Shown here: positions 1 to 8,909 of the stretch, piece after piece
Position numbering within the stretch: position 1 is the first letter of the stretch
How the letters are laid out: each line of letters opens with the position of its first letter
DNA from: Bacteroides sp.
GTDB lineage: Bacteria; Bacteroidota; Bacteroidia; Bacteroidales; Muribaculaceae
Direction: 5' to 3'
DNA length: 49,087 nt
Assembly (NCBI GenBank): GCA_014802265.1
Contig: JAAVCP010000036.1
Location: forward strand, 5,186-54,272
The notes under the pieces: model-generated
What the model saw: only the letters and a program-made list of their open reading frames with translations
Told to the model about the DNA's origin: nothing
Databases searched by the model: none
Program-made: the position numbers and the translations under genes

Positions 1-193
1 CCAGACATTCGGGGATAGAACCTACACCCACTTCATCTCCTGCGCACCCAAAAAGGAGGAGCGTATAGAGGGCGAGAACTATATCATGGGCGACCTTGAA
101 ACCTATACACCTAAGCCATCCACTCCATCAGTGGAAGATGTAGCCAATGCGCCCGGTTTCGCACCTGACGAGAAACCTGACCTCCCATTCTGA
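1..193 (+). CDS. ssb: Single-stranded DNA-binding protein, C-terminal part (5' end outside window)
   Basis: An open frame enters from the left edge and stops with TGA at 191-193, giving about 63 residues. The visible part has an OB-fold-like last strand (TYTHFISCAP), a proline-rich linker and an acidic tail ending in DEKPDLPF. An acidic tip ending in (D/P)(I/L)PF is the hallmark of bacterial SSB, which uses it to recruit replication and repair partners. The position just upstream of a replication module fits. The OB fold itself lies outside the window, so the family call rests mainly on the tail. Confidence 0.65.
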   Translation, partial: QTFGDRTYTHFISCAPKKEERIEGENYIMGDLETYTPKPSTPSVEDVANAPGFAPDEKPDLPF

Positions 194-255
194 CACTCAC
201 TTTCACACGGCTATATCGTGGAATCCCCACGGTATAGCCAAATAATCATAAAGAT

Positions 256-1848
256 ATGAACTCAGCATTATTAACCGATGGCTACAAATTAGACCATCGC
301 AGACAGTATCCCGATGGTACGGAATACGTCTATTCAAACTGGACTCCACGCAGCAATGAATACCTGCCGGAAGCCAAAGACGGAGCAGTTGTCTTCGGTA
401 TTCAGTATTTCATCAAGAAATATCTGATAGATAACTTCAACCGTCATTTCTTCAATAAGCCGGAAGATGATGCGGTTGCTTCTTTCAAGCGTCGTGTTGA
501 TACCTTTCTTGGTAAGAACGAGGTAGGCGACGAACACATCAGGGAACTTCATAGGCTCGGCTATCTGCCTATCAGGATGAAAGCACTCCCGGAGGGGTCT
601 GTATGCCCCATTCGTGTGCCGATGGTTACAGTTATCAATACCCATCCCAAATTCTTCTGGCTGACAAACTTCTTGGAAACGATTATGTCCTGCGAGTTTT
701 GGTTGCCTATGACATCAGCGACAATCGCCCGTATCTACCGCAAGGAGCTTGAACGCCATGCCGAAAAGACCGGCTTCACACCGGATGTGAATCTCGGTTT
801 TCTTTGCCATGACTTCTCAATGCGAGGAATGGCAGGACTGGAAGCCGCTATCACAAGCGGAATGGGTCATCTGACATCATTCGTTGGCAGCGAAACCATC
901 CCCGCTATTGATGCGGTAGAAGAATATTATAACGCAGACGCGGAAAAGGAAATCATCGCAATGACCGTCCCGGCATCAGAGCATAGCGTTATGTGCGCCG
1001 GTGGTAAGGAGGATGAGATACAGACATTCAAACGATTCATTACGGAAATCTATCCTGTCGGTTTTTGTAGCATCGTAAGCGATACTTGGGATTTATGGCA
1101 GGTTATTACTGACTACTTGCCACGCCTCAAGGACATCATAATGAATCGTGATGGTCGCTTGGTTATTCGTCCTGACAGCGGTAATCCGGTTGACATCATC
1201 TGTGGTATCAATCCTGTTGACTGTGTGATACTCAACGGCCGGGAATACCACATCCCCGGCTTGATGAAAGACGCTCAGTATTCAGAGTCAATTCAGGAGG
1301 CTATCTTGACATATCCTGATGACCCCGTATATAAGGCAATGGAGGTTTCGCCAGCAGAGAAAAAAGGTGTGTATGACCTCCTTTGGGATTTATTCGGTGG
1401 AACTATCAATGAAAAGGGTTATAAGGTTCTTGACCCTCATATCGGTGTTATCTATGGCGATAGCATCACAATAGAACGCCAGAAAGAAATATATCGCAGA
1501 CTTGAGGAAAAGGGCTTCGCAGCCACAAACCTCGTTCTTGGCATAGGTTCTTACACTTATCAGTATCGTACACGCGATAGCCTCGGATTCGCTATGAAAG
1601 CCACATGGTGTCAGGTCAATAGCGAAGCGCGTGAAATCTTCAAATCACCGAAGACCGATAGCGGAATGAAGAAATCCCTCAAGGGTCTTATCCGCGTCGA
1701 TAAGGACGAAAACGGCAAATATTATGCTACCGATTGCGTAAGCAAGGAGCAGGAAGCCGGAGGTTGTCTTGAAACCGTCTTTGAAGACGGAAAGCTCGTA
1801 AAAGAAGTTTCATTCTCAGAAATTCGTGAAAGACTATGCAAGCAGTAA
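256..1848 (+). CDS. Nicotinamide phosphoribosyltransferase-like enzyme (NAMPT/NadV; Namat candidate)
   Basis: 530 residues, full length for the NAMPT family. Seen: FGIQYFIKKYL near residue 47, VPASEHS with the catalytic His near 240, RPDSGNP near 304 (PRPP and nicotinamide contacts), GVIYGDS near 395, and a C-terminus VFEDGKLVKEVSFSEIRERL that matches the family end. The family joins nicotinamide to PRPP to give NMN. The residue that appears to align with human Asp219 is Glu (GSETIPA), which may matter for substrate choice. The next gene is a PRPP-synthetase homolog overlapping by 13 bases. In the phage pathway NARP1 such a pair (Namat plus Adps) rebuilds NAD+ from ADP-ribose and nicotinamide after host NADase defence. 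Whether the substrate here is PRPP or ADPR-pyrophosphate cannot be read from sequence alone. Confidence 0.9.
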   Translation: MNSALLTDGYKLDHRRQYPDGTEYVYSNWTPRSNEYLPEAKDGAVVFGIQYFIKKYLIDNFNRHFFNKPEDDAVASFKRRVDTFLGKNEVGDEHIRELHRLGYLPIRMKALPEGSVCPIRVPMVTVINTHPKFFWLTNFLETIMSCEFWLPMTSATIARIYRKELERHAEKTGFTPDVNLGFLCHDFSMRGMAGLEAAITSGMGHLTSFVGSETIPAIDAVEEYYNADAEKEIIAMTVPASEHSVMCAGGKEDEIQTFKRFITEIYPVGFCSIVSDTWDLWQVITDYLPRLKDIIMNRDGRLVIRPDSGNPVDIICGINPVDCVILNGREYHIPGLMKDAQYSESIQEAILTYPDDPVYKAMEVSPAEKKGVYDLLWDLFGGTINEKGYKVLDPHIGVIYGDSITIERQKEIYRRLEEKGFAATNLVLGIGSYTYQYRTRDSLGFAMKATWCQVNSEAREIFKSPKTDSGMKKSLKGLIRVDKDENGKYYATDCVSKEQEAGGCLETVFEDGKLVKEVSFSEIRERLCKQ

Positions 1849-2666
1849 TCAATCCGCAGGTAATCAACCTTACCAATCAGACCGGGTGTAAAATAACCAC
1901 ATTTCCCGATGGGGAAAAGCACGTCACTGTTGACGAGCTGAATCGTAGAATCCCGGTATCCGTGTATTGCCGTATAACTTGTGCAGACGACCTGTTCTGC
2001 CTTATGCAAGTGGCAGATGTTCTCAAACGTCAGGAAATGATAATCGACAACCTTTTCATAGGTTATCTTATGTCAATGCGTTGTGACCGTCTATTTGACA
2101 TCAATCGCCCATTCTCCCTTAAATTGGTGGCAGAAATCATCAATAGCGTAGGTGCGTTGCAGGTCGGCATCGTAGAACCTCATTCAACCACATCACTTCT
2201 GAAAATCAAAAATTCAATCGGTGTAATGGCCACAATGGAGTTCTTTTATAAGGAAATCGCCCGTCGCTATGGGGATAGTATTGTCGCAGTGCTACCTGAC
2301 AGCGGGGCAAGAAGCCGATACCAGCCAAGTAGCTTACCCTTTATCGTATGTGGTAAAGAACGTGACCCGGAAACCGGCAGACTCCTATCCTTTACCGTTG
2401 ATGCCGGGGAAACCGAGTGCAAAGACAAGGATTTGGTTGTACTTGATGACCTTTGTGATGGTGGTGGTACTTTCGTTGGTCTTGCACCCAGACTCCGTGA
2501 ACTTGAGCCGAAATCCCTGTCACTTCTCGTCACCCATGCCATTCAGCTTGAGGGCATAAAGAAAGTAGCCGAAGCCTACGACCATGTGTATATCACCAAT
2601 TCGTATAAGGCTTGGGAAAACGAGCCATTACCTGAAAACGTAACTGTCTTTAAGGTCTTCAAGTAA
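1836..2666 (+). CDS. Ribose-phosphate pyrophosphokinase-like enzyme (Prs family; Adps candidate)
   Basis: 276 residues, a little shorter than cellular Prs (about 315). The PRPP-binding loop VVLDDLCDGGGT sits near residues 200-211, in the CDGGGT form common in phage homologs rather than the bacterial VDTGGT. An early FPDGE motif (residues about 23-27) matches the family N-domain. Prs makes PRPP from ribose-5-phosphate and ATP; the related Adps of NARP1 pyrophosphorylates ADP-ribose. It overlaps the preceding NAMPT-like gene by 13 bases and abuts the next gene, so the two are almost certainly translated together. Reaction choice (PRPP or ADPR-PP) is inference. Confidence 0.87.
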   Translation: MQAVINPQVINLTNQTGCKITTFPDGEKHVTVDELNRRIPVSVYCRITCADDLFCLMQVADVLKRQEMIIDNLFIGYLMSMRCDRLFDINRPFSLKLVAEIINSVGALQVGIVEPHSTTSLLKIKNSIGVMATMEFFYKEIARRYGDSIVAVLPDSGARSRYQPSSLPFIVCGKERDPETGRLLSFTVDAGETECKDKDLVVLDDLCDGGGTFVGLAPRLRELEPKSLSLLVTHAIQLEGIKKVAEAYDHVYITNSYKAWENEPLPENVTVFKVFK

Positions 2667-2932
2667 TGGGATTTTTCTCAAGATGGAAACGTAGGAAATC
2701 AAAAGCGACCGCCAATCAAAAACCTATTGCAGAATTTAGTGTGACTATCTATCCGGATAAAGCGGTATTTAGCATCTATGGCGATGAGGATAAGATTGGT
2801 GGTGCGCTTGCGACCCTGATGCTGAACAATCAGTATTCACACAGGATAGTTACAAACGCCGTCATCGTGGCAGAAAAGGAACGTGAAAGACAACGTGCCT
2901 TTTCTGACCTGATGATTATGAATCTGAATTAA
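2666..2932 (+). CDS. Small hypothetical protein
   Basis: 88 residues with a very basic N-terminus (RWKRRKSK) followed by an alpha/beta region without recognisable motifs. Its start overlaps the stop of the Prs-like gene by one base, and the next gene begins two bases after its stop, so it belongs to the same transcript. I do not recognise the family. Confidence 0.6.
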   Translation: MGFFSRWKRRKSKATANQKPIAEFSVTIYPDKAVFSIYGDEDKIGGALATLMLNNQYSHRIVTNAVIVAEKERERQRAFSDLMIMNLN

Positions 2933-2933
2933 T

Positions 2934-3350
2934 ATGTATTACGAAGCAAAAATCAAAGTAGAAAAGACTCTTGACAGTGGCGAGGTAAAGGAAGTCACCG
3001 AACATTTTATATTGGATGCCGAACTTTTTGCAGAAGCTGAAAAGGTTATGTACGACGAATATCCCAATCATAAACTTGACGTGTTCGCAATATTTCGGAG
3101 TAAAATCCGGGAAATCATCAATGACAAAGAAGATGACAAACCTTTCTTCAAAGCCATCGTCATTGATATTTTCACTGATGATAGTGGTAAGGAAAAGGAA
3201 ACCAAATATGAAGTCCTTGTATGCGCAGAAAGCGTTGCAGAAGCCACGGCTATCACAACTGAATACCTCAAGCAAGGATATAACCTGCGGCTTGATGAAG
3301 TCAAACGAACAAAGATTGTCGATTACATCCCATATAAACCAGCAGCATAA
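2934..3350 (+). CDS. DUF4494-like protein
   Basis: 138 residues. The pattern YYEAKIKVEKTLDSGEVKEV, an internal DAELFAEAEK, and the repeat-like second half KYEVLVCAESVAEAT resemble the DUF4494 family that is common in Bacteroidetes genomes and their phages. Function of the family is unknown. It starts two bases after the upstream stop and lies ten bases before the replication initiator gene, which places it in the replication operon. Confidence 0.6.
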   Translation: MYYEAKIKVEKTLDSGEVKEVTEHFILDAELFAEAEKVMYDEYPNHKLDVFAIFRSKIREIINDKEDDKPFFKAIVIDIFTDDSGKEKETKYEVLVCAESVAEATAITTEYLKQGYNLRLDEVKRTKIVDYIPYKPAA

Positions 3351-3359
3351 GGTATCGCC

Positions 3360-4214
3360 ATGAATCCAAGTCAATCCGAAATCGGGTGGATACGCCTTTA
3401 TCGTAAGATAACGGAATGGCGATGGTATGGTGTGCCTAATATGATGGCCGTGTTCATTCATCTTCTCCTGAGTGCCAATCACAAGGATGGCTATTGCTTT
3501 GGCTTTGAAGTCAAGCGTGGTCAAGTATTGACATCTCAGGCGAAGATAATGGAACGAATAGACATCAAGCGTGGTGCGTTGCGTGAATGTTTGGATAAGT
3601 TAGTAGCATCAGGAGAAATCGTGATTGTTACAACCAACAAACATTCACTAATAACTATCTGTAACTACGATAGTTATCAAAGCGGTGAGGAAAGTTACAA
3701 CCAACAAACCGCCAGCCAACAACCAACAAACCGCCATCAAGCCGAACCTCAGACCATACCTCAGACCGACACTCCAACCGCCACAAACAATAATAATAAG
3801 AATAAAAAGAATGGAAAGAATGAGAAGAATGAAAAAATGGAAGAAGAGGGAAAAGAGAGTATAACTCTCCAAAAGGCGAAAGATGATTTTGATGTTTTTC
3901 GCAAGGCATATCCCGGCACCAAACGTGGATTGACTACGGAATTTGATAATTTCAGGCGTAAACACAAAGATTGGCGCGATGTCCTGCCTTTACTGCTCCC
4001 GGCTGCAAAAGCCTATGCAGAACAGACCCGGACGCGAGGAACACCGAAAGAATACATCAAGCATCTCCAGACATGGATAAACAACCGATGCTGGGAAACG
4101 GAATATCAACCTGAAAATAATTTAACCAATGGAAACAATAGACCTTATCAGCCAAACGGTATATCTCCAGCCGGCAAAGGCATCATCCTGTCTGACGGAA
4201 CTGAAATCCATTAA
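3360..4214 (+). CDS. Phage replication initiator with winged-helix N-domain
   Basis: 284 residues. The N-terminal 110 residues (GWIRLYRKITEWRWY, later a winged-helix-like stretch ending ITICNYDSYQ) match the replisome-organiser type of phage initiator. A low-complexity linker follows (about residues 112-165: Gln/Pro/Thr rich, then Asn/Lys/Glu rich), then a DnaD-like C-terminal domain with TPKEYIKHLQTWINNRCWE. The gene lies just before the helicase loader and primase-helicase, as expected. The linker DNA at 3776-3813 occurs again, inverted and perfectly matched over 38 bases, at 40971-41008. The end overlaps the next gene by 86 bases. Confidence 0.7.
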   Translation: MNPSQSEIGWIRLYRKITEWRWYGVPNMMAVFIHLLLSANHKDGYCFGFEVKRGQVLTSQAKIMERIDIKRGALRECLDKLVASGEIVIVTTNKHSLITICNYDSYQSGEESYNQQTASQQPTNRHQAEPQTIPQTDTPTATNNNNKNKKNGKNEKNEKMEEEGKESITLQKAKDDFDVFRKAYPGTKRGLTTEFDNFRRKHKDWRDVLPLLLPAAKAYAEQTRTRGTPKEYIKHLQTWINNRCWETEYQPENNLTNGNNRPYQPNGISPAGKGIILSDGTEIH

Positions 4215-4821
4215 GGCGTTATTTTTTGACTGCATCAAATACTACTGCAAGGATTTTGTAGTCGATAAAGACAATCAGAAAGTCATTACAGACCTCTTTC
4301 ACTGGTGTATCCGTGACAGGAAGGGCGCGTTGAATCCTGAAAAGGGATTGTGGATATACGGCAATATCGGCACAGGCAAAAGCACACTGATGAAAGCGGT
4401 CATGCTGTTTGTTAGAAAATATTGGCTTAGGGATAGCGGAGAGCAGGTCAATCCTAAATGGGTAAATGTTCCCACGTTCTGCGGAAGTTATGCGACAGAT
4501 GGATTCTCAGTGTTTGAATCAATCCCTATGGGCTTCGATGAACTTGGCACTGAAATCGCCCCTACCAACCATGTCGGCAACAAGCTGAATGTTGTGGCGC
4601 ATCTGATGAATACCATCTACGACAATGGCAGTGACATTCCTAAAATCGTGACTACAAACAACACGTTATCGGACACCCTAAGTCTTTATGGCCCCCGGAC
4701 AGTTGACCGCATCGCCCAATTATTCAATCTTGTCGAATTAAAAGGCGCGACAAGACGTGAATCCTTGGATATATGGAATCTGATTAAGAAAGAACAGAAA
4801 CAAAAGAAAGATAAGGAGTAA
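4129..4821 (+). CDS. DnaC-like AAA+ helicase loader
   Basis: 230 residues. Walker A GNIGTGKST lies near residue 79, a Walker B-like MGFDELGTE near 134, and a sensor-like KIVTTNN near 175, in the order of DnaC/IstB ATPases. The protein is predicted to load the replicative helicase encoded by the next gene. The first ATG gives an 86-base overlap with the initiator gene; no other ATG lies before the P-loop, so either this start or a non-ATG start further in is used. Confidence 0.78.
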   Translation: METIDLISQTVYLQPAKASSCLTELKSIKALFFDCIKYYCKDFVVDKDNQKVITDLFHWCIRDRKGALNPEKGLWIYGNIGTGKSTLMKAVMLFVRKYWLRDSGEQVNPKWVNVPTFCGSYATDGFSVFESIPMGFDELGTEIAPTNHVGNKLNVVAHLMNTIYDNGSDIPKIVTTNNTLSDTLSLYGPRTVDRIAQLFNLVELKGATRRESLDIWNLIKKEQKQKKDKE

Positions 4822-4827
4822 TTCTTT

Positions 4828-6717
4828 ATGAAATCATATAGCGACTTTGGCATAGACATACCATCTGGACGCAATAGCGGTAAGATGAAAGTGACCTGCC
4901 CCAAATGCCGGGATAGACGGACAAACAAGCGCGATAAGAGCTTATCCGTTGACTTGGATAAGGGCGTGTGGCACTGCCATTATTGTAGCTGGAGTGGAAC
5001 AATACACGTTGGTGAAAGGTCGCATGATGCTCCAAAGAAGGAATACCGCAGACCGACACCACGTCCCATAACAACTCTTTCACGCAAATTAGTTGAATGG
5101 TTTAATGGTCGTGGCATATCGGAAAATACCCTCAAGAAAATGAAGATTAACGAGGGTGAACACTTCATGCCCCAGAAAGGCAAGAAGATGAACACAGTCC
5201 AGTTCAACTATTACCTGAATGGCGAGTTAATCAACGTCAAATACCGCACGGCATTAAAGGATTTCATGCTTGAGGGCGGTGCGGAACTGATACCCTACAA
5301 TCTTGATTCTATCACTGGTGCAAGTGAATGTATCATAACCGAGGGTGAGATGGATTGCCTATCTTTTGTTGAAATTGGCAAGACAAACTGCATAAGTGTA
5401 CCCAATGGCGCAAATAGCAACCTGACGTATTTAGATGATTTCATTGATGGTTGGTTTGAAGATAAGGAAACGATATATATAGCCTCTGATACTGATACCA
5501 AAGGCTTGGCATTGCGAGAAGAACTTATACGCAGGTTCGGTGCAGAAAGATGCAGAATTGTAACTTATGGAGATGACTGCAAAGATGCCAACGAGCATCT
5601 TCAAAAATACGGCAAAGAAAGCCTTGAAAACTGTCTTCGGAACGCAAAGGAAGTAAAGGTCGATGGTGTATTCTCCCTGAACGATTATGAAGAGGAACTT
5701 GACTCTATCTATGAGCATGGTCTTCAAAAGGGATTTCTTGTAGGACATCCGAATCTTGATGCCTTAATCAGCTTTGAGACCAAACGTCTTGCAATAGTCA
5801 CCGGCATACCCGGTAGCGGTAAATCGGAATTTATCGATGAGATGTGTGTCCGCCTGAATATCCTTTATGACTTCAAGGTAGGATTCTTTTCGCCGGAAAA
5901 TATGCCAATGCAATATCACGCGGTGAAACTTGTGGAGAAACTTTGTGGGAAGAAACTACAATCTACATCTGACCCTGAACATATCTCACCAGAACAGTAT
6001 GCGCAAGCAAAGGATTATTATCGTGATAACTTTTTCCATGTACTACCGGAAGATGGACTGACAATAGACAACATCTTGGCAAAAGCCAAATATCTTGTCA
6101 GGCGCAGGGGTATCCGTATTTTTGTTCTTGACCCTTTCAACCGTATTGAGCATGAGCCATCAAGAGGCGAAACGGAAACTCAATACATATCAAGGCTACT
6201 AAACCGTATGACAGCCTTTGCCCAGCAGAATGATGTTCTCTTCATCTTGATGGCTCACCCCACAAAGGTTCGTAAAGATAACGGAAACGGAGGAGTCCCG
6301 ACAATGTATGACATCAGTGGTTCTGCGACATTTTTTGATAAGGCAGATTTTGGCTTGGTGGTACACCGGGAGCGTGATGAAAGCAAGAACTACACCCTCG
6401 TAAGGGTGGAAAAGGTAAAATTCAGACATCTTGGTAATCCGGGCGATGCGACATTCAAGTTCAACGTCATCAATGGCCGATACATACCGTGGAAACAAAG
6501 TGATGGCATCGCGGTGGATTATAGAGCCGATATGGTGGATTTTATCGAGCAGAAATTAAATGATAAAGTCACCATCCCTCAGACCCAAATGGAATTACCG
6601 TGGGATAATCTGCCAGATGCACCCTTTGCGACAGCTTCATCAACATCGTTCAATTCAGACTCAGACCCGGATTTCCCGTTTGGGCCGATAGACCCTAATG
6701 AACCATTACCATTTTAA
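4828..6717 (+). CDS. Primase-helicase (zinc finger, TOPRIM and DnaB-type helicase)
   Basis: 629 residues, organised as in T7 gp4 and Twinkle. A zinc finger CPKC (24-27) and CHYC (about 50-53) is followed by a TOPRIM core ITEGEMDCL near 169, then a helicase domain with Walker A GIPGSGKSE near 325 and a RecA-like core that includes LFILMAHP. It would prime and unwind DNA at the phage fork. The C-terminal 40 residues are acidic and carry two SSB-tip-like strings, DPDFPF and, at the very end, NEPLPF; this is unusual for a primase-helicase. Confidence 0.85.
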   Translation: MKSYSDFGIDIPSGRNSGKMKVTCPKCRDRRTNKRDKSLSVDLDKGVWHCHYCSWSGTIHVGERSHDAPKKEYRRPTPRPITTLSRKLVEWFNGRGISENTLKKMKINEGEHFMPQKGKKMNTVQFNYYLNGELINVKYRTALKDFMLEGGAELIPYNLDSITGASECIITEGEMDCLSFVEIGKTNCISVPNGANSNLTYLDDFIDGWFEDKETIYIASDTDTKGLALREELIRRFGAERCRIVTYGDDCKDANEHLQKYGKESLENCLRNAKEVKVDGVFSLNDYEEELDSIYEHGLQKGFLVGHPNLDALISFETKRLAIVTGIPGSGKSEFIDEMCVRLNILYDFKVGFFSPENMPMQYHAVKLVEKLCGKKLQSTSDPEHISPEQYAQAKDYYRDNFFHVLPEDGLTIDNILAKAKYLVRRRGIRIFVLDPFNRIEHEPSRGETETQYISRLLNRMTAFAQQNDVLFILMAHPTKVRKDNGNGGVPTMYDISGSATFFDKADFGLVVHRERDESKNYTLVRVEKVKFRHLGNPGDATFKFNVINGRYIPWKQSDGIAVDYRADMVDFIEQKLNDKVTIPQTQMELPWDNLPDAPFATASSTSFNSDSDPDFPFGPIDPNEPLPF

Positions 6718-6729
6718 CAATTAAGCAAA

Positions 6730-7563
6730 ATGAGAGATATAGAACTATTTAATGACCACTTTCAGAATTTCAAGGTGTATGGCATACCCAAAGCTCAGTT
6801 AATCATAGCGGATGTGCCTTATAACCTCGGAAACAACGCCTACGCATCCAATCCAAAGTGGTATAAGGATGGGGATAATAAGAATGGCGAAAGCGAATTG
6901 GCCGGTAAGCAATTCTTTGACACCGATAAGGATTTTCGCCCTGCCGAGTTTATGCACTTCTGTTCAAAGATGCTTGTCAAGGAGCCGAAAGAAGCCGGAA
7001 AATCACCTTGTATGATAATCTTCTGCGCTTTCGACCAGATGATGTATTTCATAGAACTTGGTCAGCGATATGGATTCCAAAATTACATTCCTTTGGTTTT
7101 TCGTAAGAACTATTCGCCACAAGTACTCAAGGCTAACATGAAGATTGTAGGTAATTGCGAGTATGGTGTGTTGCTGTATCGTGATAAGTTGCCGAAATTC
7201 AACAATGATGGCCGTATGGTCTTCAACTGTATGGATTTCCCGCGAGATTCCAAGACACCAAAGATTCACCCTACGCAAAAATCCGTGCCATTGCTTGAAA
7301 AATTGATACGGCTTTTCACTGACCCCGGAGATGTGGTGATAGACCCTTGCGCCGGAAGCGGTACAACTTTGCTTGCCGCTCGTAAATGCGGTCGTAAGGC
7401 GTATGGCTTTGAAATCAAGAAAGACTTCTATGCCGATGCAATAAACCTATTGGAAACATACGCTCCACCGATGTCTTTGTTTGATGTGGTTGAACTGGAT
7501 AGGAGGCGAGTTAAAGGTAAGATACAGAACAAACAAGATAATCTCTTTTCAGATGAATCCTAA
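6730..7563 (+). CDS. DNA amino-methyltransferase (N6-adenine or N4-cytosine), first copy
   Basis: 277 residues. The catalytic motif IADVPYNLGN (a DPPY variant, residues about 25-34) comes first and the SAM-binding motif VIDPCAGSGTT near 203 comes late, so this is the beta-type order. HPTQKSVPLLEKLI is the family motif just before the SAM site. No restriction partner is visible, so it probably protects phage DNA or alters regulation. It overlaps the next methyltransferase by eleven bases. Confidence 0.85.
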   Translation: MRDIELFNDHFQNFKVYGIPKAQLIIADVPYNLGNNAYASNPKWYKDGDNKNGESELAGKQFFDTDKDFRPAEFMHFCSKMLVKEPKEAGKSPCMIIFCAFDQMMYFIELGQRYGFQNYIPLVFRKNYSPQVLKANMKIVGNCEYGVLLYRDKLPKFNNDGRMVFNCMDFPRDSKTPKIHPTQKSVPLLEKLIRLFTDPGDVVIDPCAGSGTTLLAARKCGRKAYGFEIKKDFYADAINLLETYAPPMSLFDVVELDRRRVKGKIQNKQDNLFSDES

Positions 7564-8248
7564 AAGCAACATCATACTTGGTGACAGTTTTGAAGTATTG
7601 AAATCAATGGCAGATAAAAGTGTTGACCTTGCCTTATGTGACTGCCCTTATGGAATTGACATCTGCTCAAGCGGTAGGTTAGTCAAAGAAAAAGGCCGTC
7701 AGTATAAGGCATGGGATAAGCAAGCTCCGTCTGCGGAATTTTTCAAGGAGCTTCTGCGTGTAAGCAAGAACGCCATCATATTCGGTGCAAACCATTTCAT
7801 AGAAAGAATCCCCATCAATTCCAAATGCTGGATAGTCTGGGATAAGGAACAGCCGGAAACCCTATCATTCGCTATGTGTGAGTTAGCATTGACCACCTTT
7901 GACCGGTCTGCCAAGATATTCAGATATAGCGCAGCACGTCAGAGTGTAAAGGAAAACCGCATTCATCCTACACAAAAGCCTGTGGCTTTGTATGGTTGGA
8001 TTTTCAAGAACTTCACAAAGCCCGGCGACCTGATTCTGGATACACATTTGGGTAGCGGAAGTAGTCGCATAGCCGCCTACCATATGGGGTTGGACTTCAT
8101 CGGATGTGAGATTGACCCGGAATATTTTTCAGCCCAAGAGGAACGCTTCAAACAAGAATGTATGGGCGTGACTCGCAGAGGCGATAAGATAATCACCCAA
8201 TATAACCTTTTCAACGATGACCAAAATGGAGAAAATAAAAGTATTTGA
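7553..8248 (+). CDS. DNA amino-methyltransferase, second copy
   Basis: 231 residues from the ATG at 7553, chosen because the following residues (NIILGDSFEVLKSM) are the normal start of this family and the ATG overlaps the previous stop. Catalytic motif CDCPYGIDI near residue 29 and SAM motif LDTHLGSGSS near 160 give the beta-type order, with HPTQKPVALYGWI between. It is only distantly similar to its neighbour, so the two likely recognise different sites. The end overlaps the start of the C5 methyltransferase by 32 bases. Confidence 0.83.
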   Translation: MNPKSNIILGDSFEVLKSMADKSVDLALCDCPYGIDICSSGRLVKEKGRQYKAWDKQAPSAEFFKELLRVSKNAIIFGANHFIERIPINSKCWIVWDKEQPETLSFAMCELALTTFDRSAKIFRYSAARQSVKENRIHPTQKPVALYGWIFKNFTKPGDLILDTHLGSGSSRIAAYHMGLDFIGCEIDPEYFSAQEERFKQECMGVTRRGDKIITQYNLFNDDQNGENKSI

Positions 8249-8909
8249 AGCCTTTGCCGGCTATGGCAGCCAGTCTATGGCATTGGAACGACTCAAGACC
8301 GACATCGGACTTGATTACGAAGTCGTAGGCATAAGCGAGATAGACCCCACCGCCATCAAAGCCTACTATGCTGCGCGTGACCCAAGATTGTCAAAGCGTA
8401 CTGTATTTGACTTAGAAAATGCCCTCCAGGGGGGGGTATCAACCACCGAAAGAGCTTGTAGAAAAGTATCCAAACTTTGGAGATATTTCACTTATAAATT
8501 GGGAGGAAGTCCCGGATTTCAATCTTCTTACCTATTCATTTCCCTGCACCGACATCAGCAATGCCGGTTTGCAGAAAGGACTTGCCGAGGGGTCTGGAAC
8601 CCGTTCATCGCTTCTTTGGGAGTGCGCAAGGGCGATAGATATAAAACGACCCAAATATCTGCTGATGGAAAATGTCAAAGCACTCGTCAGCGACAAATTC
8701 ATGCCCGATTTCAAAAGATGGGCAAAATACTTAGAAGACCTCGGTTATTCAAATCACTATCAGGTATTGAACGCAAAAGACTATGGTGTGCCGCAGAACC
8801 GCGAGCGAGTCTTCATGGTCAGCATCTATGGCGAAGCCATTTACTACTTTCCCAAACCTTTCAAGTTAGACCGCCGCCTCAAGCACGTTTTGGAAACCAA
8901 TGTGGATGA
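8217..8909 (+). CDS. Cytosine-C5 methyltransferase, N-terminal piece (frameshifted after G8 tract)
   Basis: The first 73 residues carry the SAM-binding motif I FEAFAGYGSQSMALE and the acidic motif II region (ISEIDPTAIKAYY). At 8429-8436 a run of eight G follows codon CAG; seven G would continue in frame into the catalytic piece (GGYQPPKELVEKYPN). With eight G the ribosome reads about 160 residues of meaningless arginine- and serine-rich protein to a stop at 8909. As sequenced, no active enzyme can be made from this start without a frameshift. Confidence 0.7.
   Translation: MTKMEKIKVFEAFAGYGSQSMALERLKTDIGLDYEVVGISEIDPTAIKAYYAARDPRLSKRTVFDLENALQGGVSTTERACRKVSKLWRYFTYKLGGSPGFQSSYLFISLHRHQQCRFAERTCRGVWNPFIASLGVRKGDRYKTTQISADGKCQSTRQRQIHARFQKMGKILRRPRLFKSLSGIERKRLWCAAEPRASLHGQHLWRSHLLLSQTFQVRPPPQARFGNQCG

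Noticed and set aside
2269..2559. Overlapping frames on both strands within the Prs-like gene
   Set aside because: They lie wholly inside a gene with strong family motifs and show no motif of their own.
3648..3967. Minus-strand frames opposite the initiator linker
   Set aside because: Low-complexity linker DNA (Asn/Lys and Gln/Thr codons) gives Phe/Leu/Ser-rich shadows on the other strand.
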